From CAZTVF01 sp964616985 (GTDB lineage: Bacteria > Planctomycetota > Phycisphaerae > SM23-33), in contig CAZTVF010000128.1 of NCBI GenBank assembly GCA_964616985.1, positions 1 to 13,817 on the forward strand: a stretch of 13,817 nucleotides of DNA. Direction: 5' to 3'. Shown piece after piece: positions 1 through 7,125 of the stretch. A program made the translations under genes and the position numbers. Under the pieces are notes generated by a model. The model worked only from the letters and a program-made list of their open reading frames with translations. It made no database searches and was not told the origin of the DNA. How positions within the stretch are numbered: position 1 is the stretch's first letter; every line of letters starts with the position of its first letter.

Positions 1-94
1 TACGCGCACGTCCAACCATCCATGGCCGCCGCGGCATGAGTTTTCTACAGAGCAGCTCAGGGGCGGAAAACGAGCCGATGAGAGACGAAAACAT

Positions 95-121
95 TTGCCC
101 CGCCCCCAAGCGCGGTACAAT
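95..121 (+). promoter_or_regulatory. Candidate promoter for the receiver-domain gene
   Basis: A TACAAT hexamer at 116-121 matches the sigma70 -10 consensus in five of six positions. TTGCCC at 95-100 is a poor -35 candidate with a short 15-nt spacer. The hexamer lies about 40 nt before the chosen start codon at 164, a plausible leader length. Nothing else is seen in 1-163; the short open frames there have no ribosome binding site and no protein-like composition. Confidence 0.3.
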
Positions 122-163
122 CTCCGCCGAGGCATCTCGTTTCCTTTGCAGAAGGAGTCCCGC

Positions 164-970
164 ATGTGGGCAAAGCCGATCAACGTCTTGCTGGTCACTG
201 ACCAAGCCGAGGTGCGCGGGCGTGTGGCAGCATCTCTCGCCAAAACCCCCAAGATACGCTTGGCGGAAATCCGCGATAGTTCGTCGGACAGCATGATCCT
301 GATCCATGTCTTGATCCACTACAAGCGGAACACCCCGGATGTCATCGTCCTCGACATGGACTCTCCCAAGTTCAAGGACGGCTGGCACAAGTCGCGGATT
401 ATGCAGGGCGTAGCCGTGCTGGGTTTGGCGACGGCGAGCAACGAATCGTTCGTCGTCCAACTGATCAAGAATGGAGTCAGTGGCTTCCTGCGGAAGGACT
501 CCGTCGCCGACCAACTTGCCCTGGCTGTTCAAGAGGTGGCTCAAGGCAAACTGTTCGTGGATGCCACAGTCGCCGGGATCTCCAAGGAAGCGATGGAGCA
601 GATGAGGACTGCCTGCCGCAAGATCGCTAGAGACCTTGCCGCCAATCGCCCGGTCGATGTGTTCCCCACTGGATTGACGTTTAGCCCTGTCAAGATCGAT
701 ATCGAAGCCATGCGGCGGAAGTCAAAGAAGCAGGACAAGCCCCCGGCGACCGGAGACGCGGTCGGAGCAAAGCCGAAGGGCAATGGCGGCACGCTCGGCG
801 GCTTTGCCGATTCTGGCGACACAAAGCCCCAGGCATCGGGCAACTACCCGACGGAAAAGCCCAAGACGTTCGGCATGGAAGATCGCGAAGCTCGCAAGAA
901 CGGTCCACCGAGAATCCCACCCAAGAAGAAGCGCCGCCGGCGAGGACCGGACACGAAAAGCAGCCGCTGA
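164..970 (+). CDS. Stand-alone response-regulator receiver protein with basic C-terminal tail
   Basis: 268 residues. Residues 6-135 form a CheY-like receiver of the NarL type. The first strand is INVLLVTDQ with acidic-pocket D13, the phospho-acceptor is D64 in DVIVLDMDSP, beta-4 is AVLGLATAS with T90 as the likely Thr/Ser switch, and the conserved lysine is K111 in GFLRKDS. The alpha-5 segment LALAVQEVAQGKLFVD is typical of NarL-family receivers, yet no LuxR-type helix-turn-helix follows. Instead there is a low-complexity region rich in Lys, Pro and Gly ending in the cluster PPKKKRRRRG, probably disordered and able to bind nucleic acid or an acidic partner. The start was chosen at the ATG preceded by GAAGGAG at 151-157 (6-nt spacer); the frame is open upstream to 95 but without a comparable site. 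No histidine kinase is nearby, so the partner is unknown. Receiver fold well supported; output function unknown. Confidence 0.85.
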   Translation: MWAKPINVLLVTDQAEVRGRVAASLAKTPKIRLAEIRDSSSDSMILIHVLIHYKRNTPDVIVLDMDSPKFKDGWHKSRIMQGVAVLGLATASNESFVVQLIKNGVSGFLRKDSVADQLALAVQEVAQGKLFVDATVAGISKEAMEQMRTACRKIARDLAANRPVDVFPTGLTFSPVKIDIEAMRRKSKKQDKPPATGDAVGAKPKGNGGTLGGFADSGDTKPQASGNYPTEKPKTFGMEDREARKNGPPRIPPKKKRRRRGPDTKSSR

Positions 971-995
971 TCAAAACGGGCGAAATGGGTTCGAC

Positions 996-1103
996 CTACG
1001 CCAACGCTGCCGCCAGGACAGCCGCCAGAATCGCCAGGATGCCCCAGGTCAATTCTTCGGACGCTGCCTGCGTTCCGGCTGAACCGTTTGGCTTGACGGC
1101 AGG
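996..1103 (-). other. In-frame 35-codon hydrophobic tail after the TAG stop of the winged-helix gene
   Basis: Reading on past the TAG at 1104-1106 in the same frame gives 35 sense codons and then TAG at 996-998. The peptide has a polar stretch (PAVKPNGSAGTQAASEE) and then a hydrophobic helix (LTWGILAILAAVLAAALA), as in a C-terminal membrane anchor. The segment has no start codon or ribosome binding site of its own. It could be the former 3' end of the winged-helix gene cut off by a nonsense mutation, a readthrough extension, or chance. Its TWGIL codons share 17 identical bases with the 3' end of the broken gene at 2032-2448, which argues against pure chance. Confidence 0.35.
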
Positions 1104-1598
1104 CTAGTTTACGGTGGAATTCGCTTGCGGTCCGTAGAGCCCGCGACGCACCCGCACGATGTGTCCTCGCCGCGTCAAGTCGCTCAAGACCGCCCCAGCT
1201 ACGTTACGCGCCAACCCAGTGAATCTTTGGATCGCCTTAAAGCTGAGCGCGCCCTTGGGCGCTTGGCGGAGGAGGCTGATGATCTGCCTCGGCATGGTAT
1301 CACCCTCAATCTGAGGCGCTTTCGCGGGGTCGATGCCGTCGTCCCAGTGATGGAGATTGTCCGGCATGTGGATGAACTCATAGAGCCCGGTCTTGATCCG
1401 CTTGGCGCAGCCGGTCACACGAAGTTGGTGCAGCACATATCCCACGGCACTGGGGGAAAGGTTCTGCGTCCGAGCGATGTTGATATTGCGGGCTGTGCCC
1501 AGCCGCTTGAGTTCCTGCACCACCGCCCACCTCGCCGTGCCCTCAAAACGCTTCTGCGGAGGTGTCAAGTCTGGAGTATTTCCCGTGATTGTCGCCAT
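1104..1598 (-). CDS. Double winged-helix DNA-binding protein (hypothetical)
   Basis: 164 residues, with two similar winged helix-turn-helix units. The first spans about 20-76 and ends KRIKTGLYEF; the second spans about 102-157 and ends VRVRRGLYGP. Each has helices, a recognition-helix-like stretch (SPSAVGYVLHQLR and ARNVAGAVLSDLTRRG) and a basic wing closing with GLY, so the protein looks like an internal duplication. A linker containing HHWDDGIDP joins them. There is no effector domain, so it may be a small transcription regulator or a replication/partition-type accessory protein; I do not recognise the family. The ATG at 1598 has AAGGA (1606-1610 on the minus strand) at a 7-nt spacer. It converges on the receiver gene. 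A perfect 6-1-6 inverted repeat about 80 nt upstream is a candidate operator. See the separate entry on a 35-codon in-frame tail beyond its stop. Confidence 0.7.
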   Translation of the reverse strand: MATITGNTPDLTPPQKRFEGTARWAVVQELKRLGTARNINIARTQNLSPSAVGYVLHQLRVTGCAKRIKTGLYEFIHMPDNLHHWDDGIDPAKAPQIEGDTMPRQIISLLRQAPKGALSFKAIQRFTGLARNVAGAVLSDLTRRGHIVRVRRGLYGPQANSTVN

Positions 1599-2031
1599 AG
1601 GCTCTTCCTTTGACGTTTGGACAGATATGCTTGCCGCCTCTACTTCAATACATTACCGTTGGCGAAGGCTCCACCACAAACAGTTTGTCTGAAGAATCAA
1701 CGTTTTTTTGTAATAAGGTATGTACATGACTGGATATCACGTCTCGCCGAGTGTTTGGAGCGATGGGATTCTGCGGATAAGCCGCAACGAGACATCTGCG
1801 GGGAACCACCTATAGAAAAAAGGTCGGAGCAGATGAGCCTGTGATCGCAAAGACAGGATCGGGGCTCTTCAGAAAGAAGGCGAGGGCTTTGGGTCCTCAT
1901 GATTGTGCCTTCGTATCGCGCCGACCTCTTGTCCTGGAATCCTTCAACTCAGCCTGTCTGCTTCGACCTGAACAATGATATGTTTTGAACAAGTGTCCAT
2001 TCCAGTCAGGCGTAAGTTTCTTTTCGCCATC
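1599..2031. other. Intergenic stretch without a supportable gene
   Basis: About 430 nt, noticeably more A+T-rich in places (around 1685-1725) than its surroundings. The short open frames on both strands have irregular composition and no ribosome binding sites. The only structured element seen is the 13-nt inverted repeat at 1676-1688. Confidence 0.5.
1676..1688. promoter_or_regulatory. Candidate operator: perfect 6-1-6 inverted repeat
   Basis: ACAAAC-A-GTTTGT is a perfect palindrome in an A+T-richer patch 78 nt upstream of the minus-strand winged-helix gene. Spacing and length fit a site for a dimeric helix-turn-helix protein, so autoregulation by that gene is possible. This is inferred from position and symmetry only. 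Confidence 0.3.
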
Positions 2032-2448
2032 TCATGCCCGGAGCTTCGTCAGGATGCCCCAGGTCACTCTTTCTGTCGCAGGTGGTAGTTCGAGGGGCAT
2101 GAAGAACGCGAAGTATCGTGAGCCGTTCAGATTCCATCCCCGTAGAATGCCAGCGCAACAGCCCCCGTCGAATCTGCCACTTCATCGCCCTCAGTGTTCT
2201 GCACGTCCTTGAGCTTGCCCGCCATGACGAGAAACGCCCTTTCGAGCCGCCCCCAATCCCGTTCGGTGCAATGCTTCTTCATGCCGTTTTCTACATGCGA
2301 CAGGTACATCTCGGTTGCCGCAGGATCGATGCTTTCGATCAGCAATGCTCCCGTCGTCAGAAGCCTCTCCCCCGTTGAGCTTCGCCTTCAGCCTCCGCCT
2401 GCCGATGGAATCCGCCTTCTGGACGTGCCTCGGCGGCCGCGGCTTGAT
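2032..2448 (-). pseudogene. Broken hypothetical gene with two frameshifts at G runs
   Basis: Three minus-strand frames give protein-like text in sequence. The first (about 2448-2374) reads KPRPPRHVQKADSIGRRR then LKAKLNG. After the five-G run at 2369-2373 the frame changes to GERLLTTGALLIESIDPAAT, and continues open through MYLSHVENGMKKHCTERDWG and RAFLVMAGKLKDVQ to a TGA at 2127-2129. Skipping into the next frame at the four-G run at 2138-2141 gives GWNLNGSRYFAFFMPLELPP and ends ATERVTWGILTKLRA with TGA at 2032-2034. Third codon positions are G+C-rich in each piece, as in genuine genes here. No start codon is evident for the first piece. The middle piece alone could be read as a 72-codon frame from TTG at 2345. 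I do not recognise the family. A decayed gene is most likely; two homopolymer assembly errors are the main alternative. Confidence 0.45.
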
Positions 2449-2559
2449 ACACTGCGAAGATGAACCGAGCGTTGCGAGGCTGGAGTGGGCCGATTGGCGA
2501 GGAGCTGACGGCCGCGAATGGAAACAGCATGCTCACCATTGCCACGGAAGGACCTGAAG

Positions 2560-3564
2560 ATGAGTTCTCTGCCCGTGTTTGACCGATACGATGGCCAGTT
2601 CGTTTCTCCGCGACTGGCGGTGGGCTCGTGCCCCATGCCCAAAGACGTCGGCGACATCGCCGCGGCCGGCGTGCGGAGCATCCTGAACCTGGTCTCGATC
2701 TGCGAAGCGACTGCGATGGCCTACGTCCACCATCTCCCGCCGAGCGTGTACTGGCTGCACCTGGCCTTCTGGGACGGCTTCCTCGGGTACGGCCAGTCCG
2801 GTTACCGCGAACGCCTGACCGAGGGCTTCGCCCGCCAGGTGGTGCAGAAGGCGGCGGAGGTCATGCGGGACCGCAGCCCGGTGCTGGTGCACTGCATGGG
2901 AGGGATCGGGCGAGCGGGCAACATGGCGACCATCCTCCTGGCCGCCTCGCAGGGCATGGGCCTCGACGAGGCCAACGCCCATATCCGACAGCACCGCGCC
3001 GTAGCGCCCTTCGCCCATGACGGGTTCTGGAAGGAAGCCGGCGGTGAGGCCCTCGTGGCGCTGGCGCGGGACATCTTGGCCCAGCCCCCGGCGGTCCCGC
3101 AGGGCACCTCGCCGTTTCTGAACAGTGGCTGGCAGCTGTCGGGGCCCCTGTCCTCGAGCGACGTCACGGCCGCGCCCTACCTCGGGCTGGACCAGGACGC
3201 CGGGTGGAAGCCCGTCGCGACGAAAGGCGAGTTTGTGGACATCCATGACCTGTGCGAGGACCAGGGCGTGGTGTACCTGGCGCGCAAGGTGCGGGCGGCC
3301 CAGGCCGGCCAGTGGATCCTGCACGTCGGACACGACGGCGGCGTGCGCGTCTTCGTCGACGGCCAGGCGGTGGCTGCCGAAGGCGCCGTGGTCACACCGG
3401 CGCCGTACCAGCGGACGCGGGCGCGCCTGCGGTGGGACGAAGGCCAGCACGAGCTCGTGATCGCCCTCGACCGCGCAGGCGGCCGAGGATGGGGCATCTT
3501 TGCCAGCTTCGAGCCGGCCGAGTCGATGCAGGTGGCCGGGCGCAAGATCGTTTTCCCTGACTAG
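2560..3564 (+). CDS. Dual-specificity-type phosphatase fused to a C-terminal beta-sandwich domain
   Basis: 334 residues. Residues 8-185 form a cysteine-dependent phosphatase: the signature HCMGGIGRAG places the nucleophile at C112 and the phosphate-binding arginine at R118 (CX5R), and D72 in LAFWDGF is a plausible general acid. This class hydrolyses phosphate monoesters through a phospho-cysteine. Residues about 195-334 are a beta-rich module (WILHVGHDGGVRVFVDG, then GQHELVIALD and GWGIFASFE) resembling jelly-roll sugar-binding domains attached to glycoside hydrolases; this is judged from pattern only. There is no signal peptide, so a cytoplasmic location is expected. The start is the ATG at 2560 with GGAAGGA at 2546-2552; an in-frame ATG at 2518 lacks such a site. 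DSP-carbohydrate-binding fusions are known in eukaryotic glucan phosphatases (laforin, SEX4), whose CxAGxGR signature is close to CMGGIGR. The substrate here is unknown. Confidence 0.85.
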   Translation: MSSLPVFDRYDGQFVSPRLAVGSCPMPKDVGDIAAAGVRSILNLVSICEATAMAYVHHLPPSVYWLHLAFWDGFLGYGQSGYRERLTEGFARQVVQKAAEVMRDRSPVLVHCMGGIGRAGNMATILLAASQGMGLDEANAHIRQHRAVAPFAHDGFWKEAGGEALVALARDILAQPPAVPQGTSPFLNSGWQLSGPLSSSDVTAAPYLGLDQDAGWKPVATKGEFVDIHDLCEDQGVVYLARKVRAAQAGQWILHVGHDGGVRVFVDGQAVAAEGAVVTPAPYQRTRARLRWDEGQHELVIALDRAGGRGWGIFASFEPAESMQVAGRKIVFPD

Positions 3565-3598
3565 CAGCCCTTCACGTTTAGATCTGGGAGTAAGGCTT

Positions 3599-3680
3599 TG
3601 GCGGCGGCTTGCCGTTCGGCGCTGTCAAATCCGGGTGACGCCCCGGGGCTTCAACAGCGCCGAACGGCAAGCCGCCGCCA
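3599..3680. repeat. Perfect 27-bp inverted repeat with structured loop
   Basis: The left arm 3599-3625 is exactly complementary to 3654-3680. The 28-nt centre contains its own small hairpin (CCGGG at 3631-3635 with CCCGG at 3642-3646). It begins 35 nt after the phosphatase stop codon. The stem is far longer than a usual intrinsic terminator and no T tract follows on the plus strand, although as RNA it would still form an extremely stable hairpin that could protect or end the transcript. A member of a dispersed palindromic repeat family is a reasonable alternative. Confidence 0.85.
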
Positions 3681-4177
3681 GACGCAGTCGCATAATCAAT
3701 TGTGAGGATCTACTGGTTTGCGGCGGGCTGTTGAGCCGAGCCTTGGATCGATCCCCCGGCGACGACATCAGCGGCCATGGTCGTGCAATCGACTGCGCAC
3801 CCATGTTCGAATCTCAATTCATGTTGGGTTGAGGGTCGGATGATCCATGGCCCGGGGCTGTCGGCTGTCTCTGCCATCCCGCCTCTCCCAAGATGCCGCC
3901 GCGTCATCGCGTGCGGTCGCCACATTGTCGCTTCGCTGGAGGCGGCTGCCAATCCTTTCCCGTGCCGCCCGTAAGCGGGGATGAGGGTTCACCCGGCGCG
4001 GATAGCATGTTCTGACCTAGGTGCTGACGGGGAGGCGCATCGCGAAGACACCTCGAATCCCTCTGTTTTCACACATCCTGAAATAGGCATGGGCGTGGCG
4101 ACCGACGCGCGGGTCGAAGCCCGACCCGAATTCTTGCCCTTGGGGGCGATCTAGTCCAGAACCGAAAACCGCACCTC
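3681..4177. other. Gene-free spacer before the PEP-CTERM gene
   Basis: About 500 nt in which I see no supportable gene. One small hairpin is present: CGGGTCG at 4110-4116 pairs with CGACCCG at 4122-4128 around a 5-nt loop, without a following T run. Open frames on both strands lack ribosome binding sites and have shadow-like Arg/Ala/Pro composition or no domain features. Confidence 0.5.
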
Positions 4178-4183
4178 TACAAT
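4178..4183 (+). promoter_or_regulatory. Candidate -10 element for the PEP-CTERM gene
   Basis: TACAAT matches the -10 consensus in five of six positions and lies about 80 nt before the start codon at 4265. No good -35 hexamer is visible at 16-18 nt upstream, so this is weak. Confidence 0.25.
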
Positions 4184-4264
4184 GCCTCGATTCGCGCCGG
4201 AGAAGCGGCTTGCGGTGCGAAGGTCCGGGGCGCTCGGCCCATATTGCTCAGCCGAGGAGAGAAC

Positions 4265-5002
4265 ATGAATCGCGGGTTTATTATCGGGGTCGCTGTAGCG
4301 TTCGTCGTGGCATGCTCACCACGGGCTGAGGCGGCCATCTTCGATCTCACGGCCGATTGGAGCGATCTGGCCAATCCCAACGGCGCCTGGCAGTATCGCG
4401 AGGGCAACAATCCCCTGCCGCTCATTAGCTCCTGGAACTCCAACTTCGCTGTCACCCAGCCCGCGTACGCGCGGCAGGTCTGGCCGGTGACGGAGCACAT
4501 CCCGGCGTTCTTCAAGGCCACCAGCGACCGCAACGATTGGCTGGTCGGCGACATCATTGTCCATCCAACCGGCACAGCGATGGGCGGCGCCAACGGCATG
4601 GCGAACATCATCTGGACCAGTGACTTCGACGGCATCATCGGCGTCTCCGGCTACCTGTGGCAGGCCCGCGACACGGTGGGACGCTCGGCGGCCTGGGACG
4701 TCTACCTCAACTCGCAGCGGCTGACGGGCGGGACGGTGGCGTGGGATGACATCTACAGCCGCGCTTTGCCCTGCAGCTTCGCCGACGGCGACGGCGGGGC
4801 CCTGGCCCTCGACGGCCTGACGGTCCAAGTCGGCGACGTGATCGGGTTCTACTTCCCCATGATCTCGGCATCGCCCGACTACATCGGAATCAGTGCGCAA
4901 ATCATCCCCTTCTCAGGCCAACCGACTCCCGAACCGGCCTCGATGGCCCTGCTGCTGCTGGGTTCAGCCTTCTTGGTGCGGCGTAAAGTCCGCACTCGAT
5001 AG
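4265..5002 (+). CDS. Exported protein with PEP-CTERM sorting signal
   Basis: 245 residues. The N-terminus MNRGFIIGVAVAFVVACSPR followed by AEA is a Sec signal peptide with likely cleavage after AEA (about residue 24). The C-terminus is a PEP-CTERM signal: PTPEPASMALLLLGSAFLVR ending RKVRTR, that is, the PEP motif, one hydrophobic helix and a basic tail. Such proteins are handled by an exosortase encoded elsewhere and end up at the cell surface or in the extracellular matrix. The mature part is rich in Trp, Asn and Gly and predicted beta-rich (ATDRN-like stretches FKATSDRNDWLVGDIIVHP and YLWQARDTVGRSAAWDVYL), perhaps a jelly-roll; no enzyme motif was seen. The ATG at 4265 follows GAGGAG (4254-4259) at a 5-nt spacer; a TTG at 4244 in frame is less likely. 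It stands alone, 113 nt before the transporter gene. Confidence 0.85.
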   Translation: MNRGFIIGVAVAFVVACSPRAEAAIFDLTADWSDLANPNGAWQYREGNNPLPLISSWNSNFAVTQPAYARQVWPVTEHIPAFFKATSDRNDWLVGDIIVHPTGTAMGGANGMANIIWTSDFDGIIGVSGYLWQARDTVGRSAAWDVYLNSQRLTGGTVAWDDIYSRALPCSFADGDGGALALDGLTVQVGDVIGFYFPMISASPDYIGISAQIIPFSGQPTPEPASMALLLLGSAFLVRRKVRTR

Positions 5003-5115
5003 GACAGTCGCCATTGCGGCTGATGGACGGCTTGGCACGACCAGGCCGTCCTTTCTTGCGCGCACCGCAGGATCGCCTATTGACTCGCGTCCAGCGTTTC
5101 CGGTTTGATGGGCCG

Positions 5116-5964
5116 ATGCATTACGAGTTCTATCAATATGGGCTGCTGATGGCGACGGGCGCGGTGGCGGGGTTGCTGGGCGGCATGCTCGGCATCGGCG
5201 GTTCGGCGATCATGATCCCGGCGATGGTGCTGATTCTGGGCACGCAGGCGGCCGGGCTGGACCAGACGCACCAGTACATGGCCGCGGCCATGATCGTGAA
5301 CTTCCTGCTGTCGATCCCGGCGGTGGCGGCCCACTGGCGCAACAAGGCGATCTGGCTGGGCGTGGTGAAACTGCTGATGATCGGCGGACTGATCGGCGTG
5401 ACCATCGGCGTGGTCGCCAGCCAGTTCGTGTCAGGCCAGTTCCTGCGGTGGTTCCTGGGCGCGTTCTTCCTCTACGTAGCCGCCGAGAACATCACCCGGG
5501 CCATCCGCGGCACCAAGCCTGGGCGCAGCAGCGAGGTGCAGGTGGCGACTCACTCGTGGGTGCCGAAGATTTCGCTGGGGCTGGGCGTGGGCGTATTCGC
5601 CGGCCTCACGGGCCTCGGCGGCGGCGCCCTCGCCGTGCCCGCCCAGCAGTACGTGCTCAACATCCCCATCCGCAACGCCATCGCCAACTCGTCGGCGTTG
5701 ATCGCCTCGATGGCCTGGCTGGGGGCGCTGGTGAAGAACATGCAGCTCGCGTCACACCCGCAGATGGGCAGCGTGAGAGGCAGCTTGATCCTCAGCGCCT
5801 GCCTGGCCGGGACCGCGATGATCGGCAGTTACATCGGCGGCCACCTCACCCACTCGCTTCCGACCCGTGCCGTGCGGGCCGTTTTCGCGCTGATGATCCT
5901 CGCATCCGTGCCCAAGATGCTCCAGGACCTCTGGCCGGCGATCTGCCGCCTGCTGGGGATGTGA
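5116..5964 (+). CDS. TSUP-family (TauE/SafE) membrane transporter
   Basis: 282 residues, almost entirely hydrophobic, with about eight membrane helices. The two halves carry the family's repeated glycine-rich motif: GLLGGMLGIGG at 19-29 and GVFAGLTGLGGGALAVP at 159-175. TSUP proteins move sulfur-containing or organic anions (sulfite, sulfoacetate, taurine-related compounds) across the inner membrane; the substrate cannot be told from sequence. Typical family length is 240-280 residues. The frame is open from a TTG at 5014, but that adds an Arg-rich 34-residue leader unlike a membrane protein N-terminus, so the ATG at 5116 is preferred although its ribosome binding site (GATGGG) is weak. It ends 1 nt before the stop of the convergent minus-strand gene. 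Confidence 0.88.
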   Translation: MHYEFYQYGLLMATGAVAGLLGGMLGIGGSAIMIPAMVLILGTQAAGLDQTHQYMAAAMIVNFLLSIPAVAAHWRNKAIWLGVVKLLMIGGLIGVTIGVVASQFVSGQFLRWFLGAFFLYVAAENITRAIRGTKPGRSSEVQVATHSWVPKISLGLGVGVFAGLTGLGGGALAVPAQQYVLNIPIRNAIANSSALIASMAWLGALVKNMQLASHPQMGSVRGSLILSACLAGTAMIGSYIGGHLTHSLPTRAVRAVFALMILASVPKMLQDLWPAICRLLGM

Positions 5965-5965
5965 G

Positions 5966-7072
5966 CTACAGGCTGGCCAGCACGTCGGCAACGCGGGTGA
6001 CGGCCACGTCGATCGTGCCGCGGACGGTGGTCATGTAGACGATCATGTCTCCGCGCGGCGAGAAGCGAGGGTGCGGGTCGAGGTGATAGGCCCCCCGCGG
6101 CCAGCATGGAACGGGCAACGCCGAGGCGATCTCGATCTCGCGGCCGGTCTGGCGATCGAAAAAGACGACCTGCACCGGCCGCTCGTCCCAGCGATAGGGG
6201 TAATGGTCCGCCACCCAATAGCGACGCGTGGGGTCGCAATGGGCGTGGCAAAGCGGCCGCTTCCACACGTGGTCGATTCGCCGCGTGGACAGGTCGCACT
6301 CGAAGCCACCCTTCTCGTAGTCGATCCAGCACAGCGTGCCGTCCGGCGCCCACCACTCATGGCACGCGCCCTTGTGCGGCGCGGCCAGCGACTGCGGATC
6401 CAGCGGCTCGAACATCGTGCCCGAGGTGTTCATCAGCCAGATGCGATGGTCGTAGTGCGTGTATCGCCCGCTGACGGGGTCGCGCCAATGGTCCTGCGAA
6501 ATCTCCAGCAGGTCGGCCTCCACGGGCGAGAACTGGCTGTGGTTGTAGTGGAACGCGAACTCCCTGATCAGGCGAAACTCGCCGTTGAAGCGGTCGATCG
6601 TGGCCAGGAACCAGCGGTTGCCGATGGGCCCGTCCAGCAGCAGGCGCCGCCCGTCGGCCGAGAGCGTCAGGTGGGTGCTGATGCCGAGGCATTGGCGGCC
6701 GGCGATGTAGTCCGCCGGCACCGTGGCGACCAGGCGGGTGTCGCCATCGAGCGATTGCTCGTGCACCGACGTTCCCATGGCGAAGTAGCAGGATCGGCCC
6801 TCGCCGGCCAGCAGCGAGCTCTCGCTGCAGAACCCGGCCGCCGGGAAATGGCGGATGTCTTCCGCCTGCAATGACACGGCCGCGAGCGTGCGCATCGGGT
6901 TGGGCGGCCAGCCTGCTTCGAACCACAGCCACGCCCCGTCGGCAGAGAACGAGGAGTTCACGAAGTAGAAGTTCTTCTGCAGCGGGGCCACCCGCCGGGT
7001 GAGAATATGGCTGACGATCCCGGTCTTGGGGTCCTGCCATCGCTCAAAATACGGATGCGCTTCGAGGTCCAT
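5966..7072 (-). CDS. Oligogalacturonate-lyase-like beta-propeller protein (PL22-like)
   Basis: 368 residues, no signal peptide, so probably cytoplasmic. The sequence is a run of propeller-type blades with FSADGAWLWFEA near 42-53, LSADGRRLLLDG at 137-148, FSPVEADLLEIS at 181-192, WAPDGTLCWIDYE at 241-253 and FSPRGDMIVYM at 337-347. The opening W-DPKTG and the histidines in YNHSQFSP (H178), CHEWWAPDG (H238) and HLDPHPRFSP (H330, H334) match the layout of polysaccharide lyase family 22, which uses a metal held by His residues to split oligogalacturonides from pectin. The call is from pattern similarity; another TolB-like propeller function is possible. The ATG at 7072 has AGGAG (7079-7083, minus) 6 nt away; the frame extends upstream to 7414 only because it runs antisense within the neighbouring gene. 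It is 53 nt downstream of the phosphodiesterase gene, so probably co-transcribed. Confidence 0.75.
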   Translation of the reverse strand: MDLEAHPYFERWQDPKTGIVSHILTRRVAPLQKNFYFVNSSFSADGAWLWFEAGWPPNPMRTLAAVSLQAEDIRHFPAAGFCSESSLLAGEGRSCYFAMGTSVHEQSLDGDTRLVATVPADYIAGRQCLGISTHLTLSADGRRLLLDGPIGNRWFLATIDRFNGEFRLIREFAFHYNHSQFSPVEADLLEISQDHWRDPVSGRYTHYDHRIWLMNTSGTMFEPLDPQSLAAPHKGACHEWWAPDGTLCWIDYEKGGFECDLSTRRIDHVWKRPLCHAHCDPTRRYWVADHYPYRWDERPVQVVFFDRQTGREIEIASALPVPCWPRGAYHLDPHPRFSPRGDMIVYMTTVRGTIDVAVTRVADVLASL

Positions 7073-7125
7073 GTGCGTCTCCTGCGGGTGACTATATCCT
7101 CGCGGGCCCAGGTTCGGTAGGCCTG

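Noticed and set aside
2533..3450. A 305-codon open frame on the minus strand opposite the phosphatase gene
   Set aside because: Arg/His/Gly-rich shadow of the plus-strand phosphatase; no ribosome binding site or domain.
3800..3840. GTTCGAATC at 3806-3814, resembling a tRNA T-loop
   Set aside because: The flanking bases do not form a T stem and no acceptor or anticodon arm can be fitted nearby.
3710..3952. An 80-codon minus-strand frame in the spacer after the phosphatase
   Set aside because: No ribosome binding site, no recognisable motif, and composition like random G+C-rich DNA.
5014..5115. A 34-residue longer N-terminus for the TSUP transporter
   Set aside because: The extension is Arg-rich, starts at TTG, and would put an unusual charged leader on a membrane protein; the ATG at 5116 fits the family better, although its ribosome binding site is weak.
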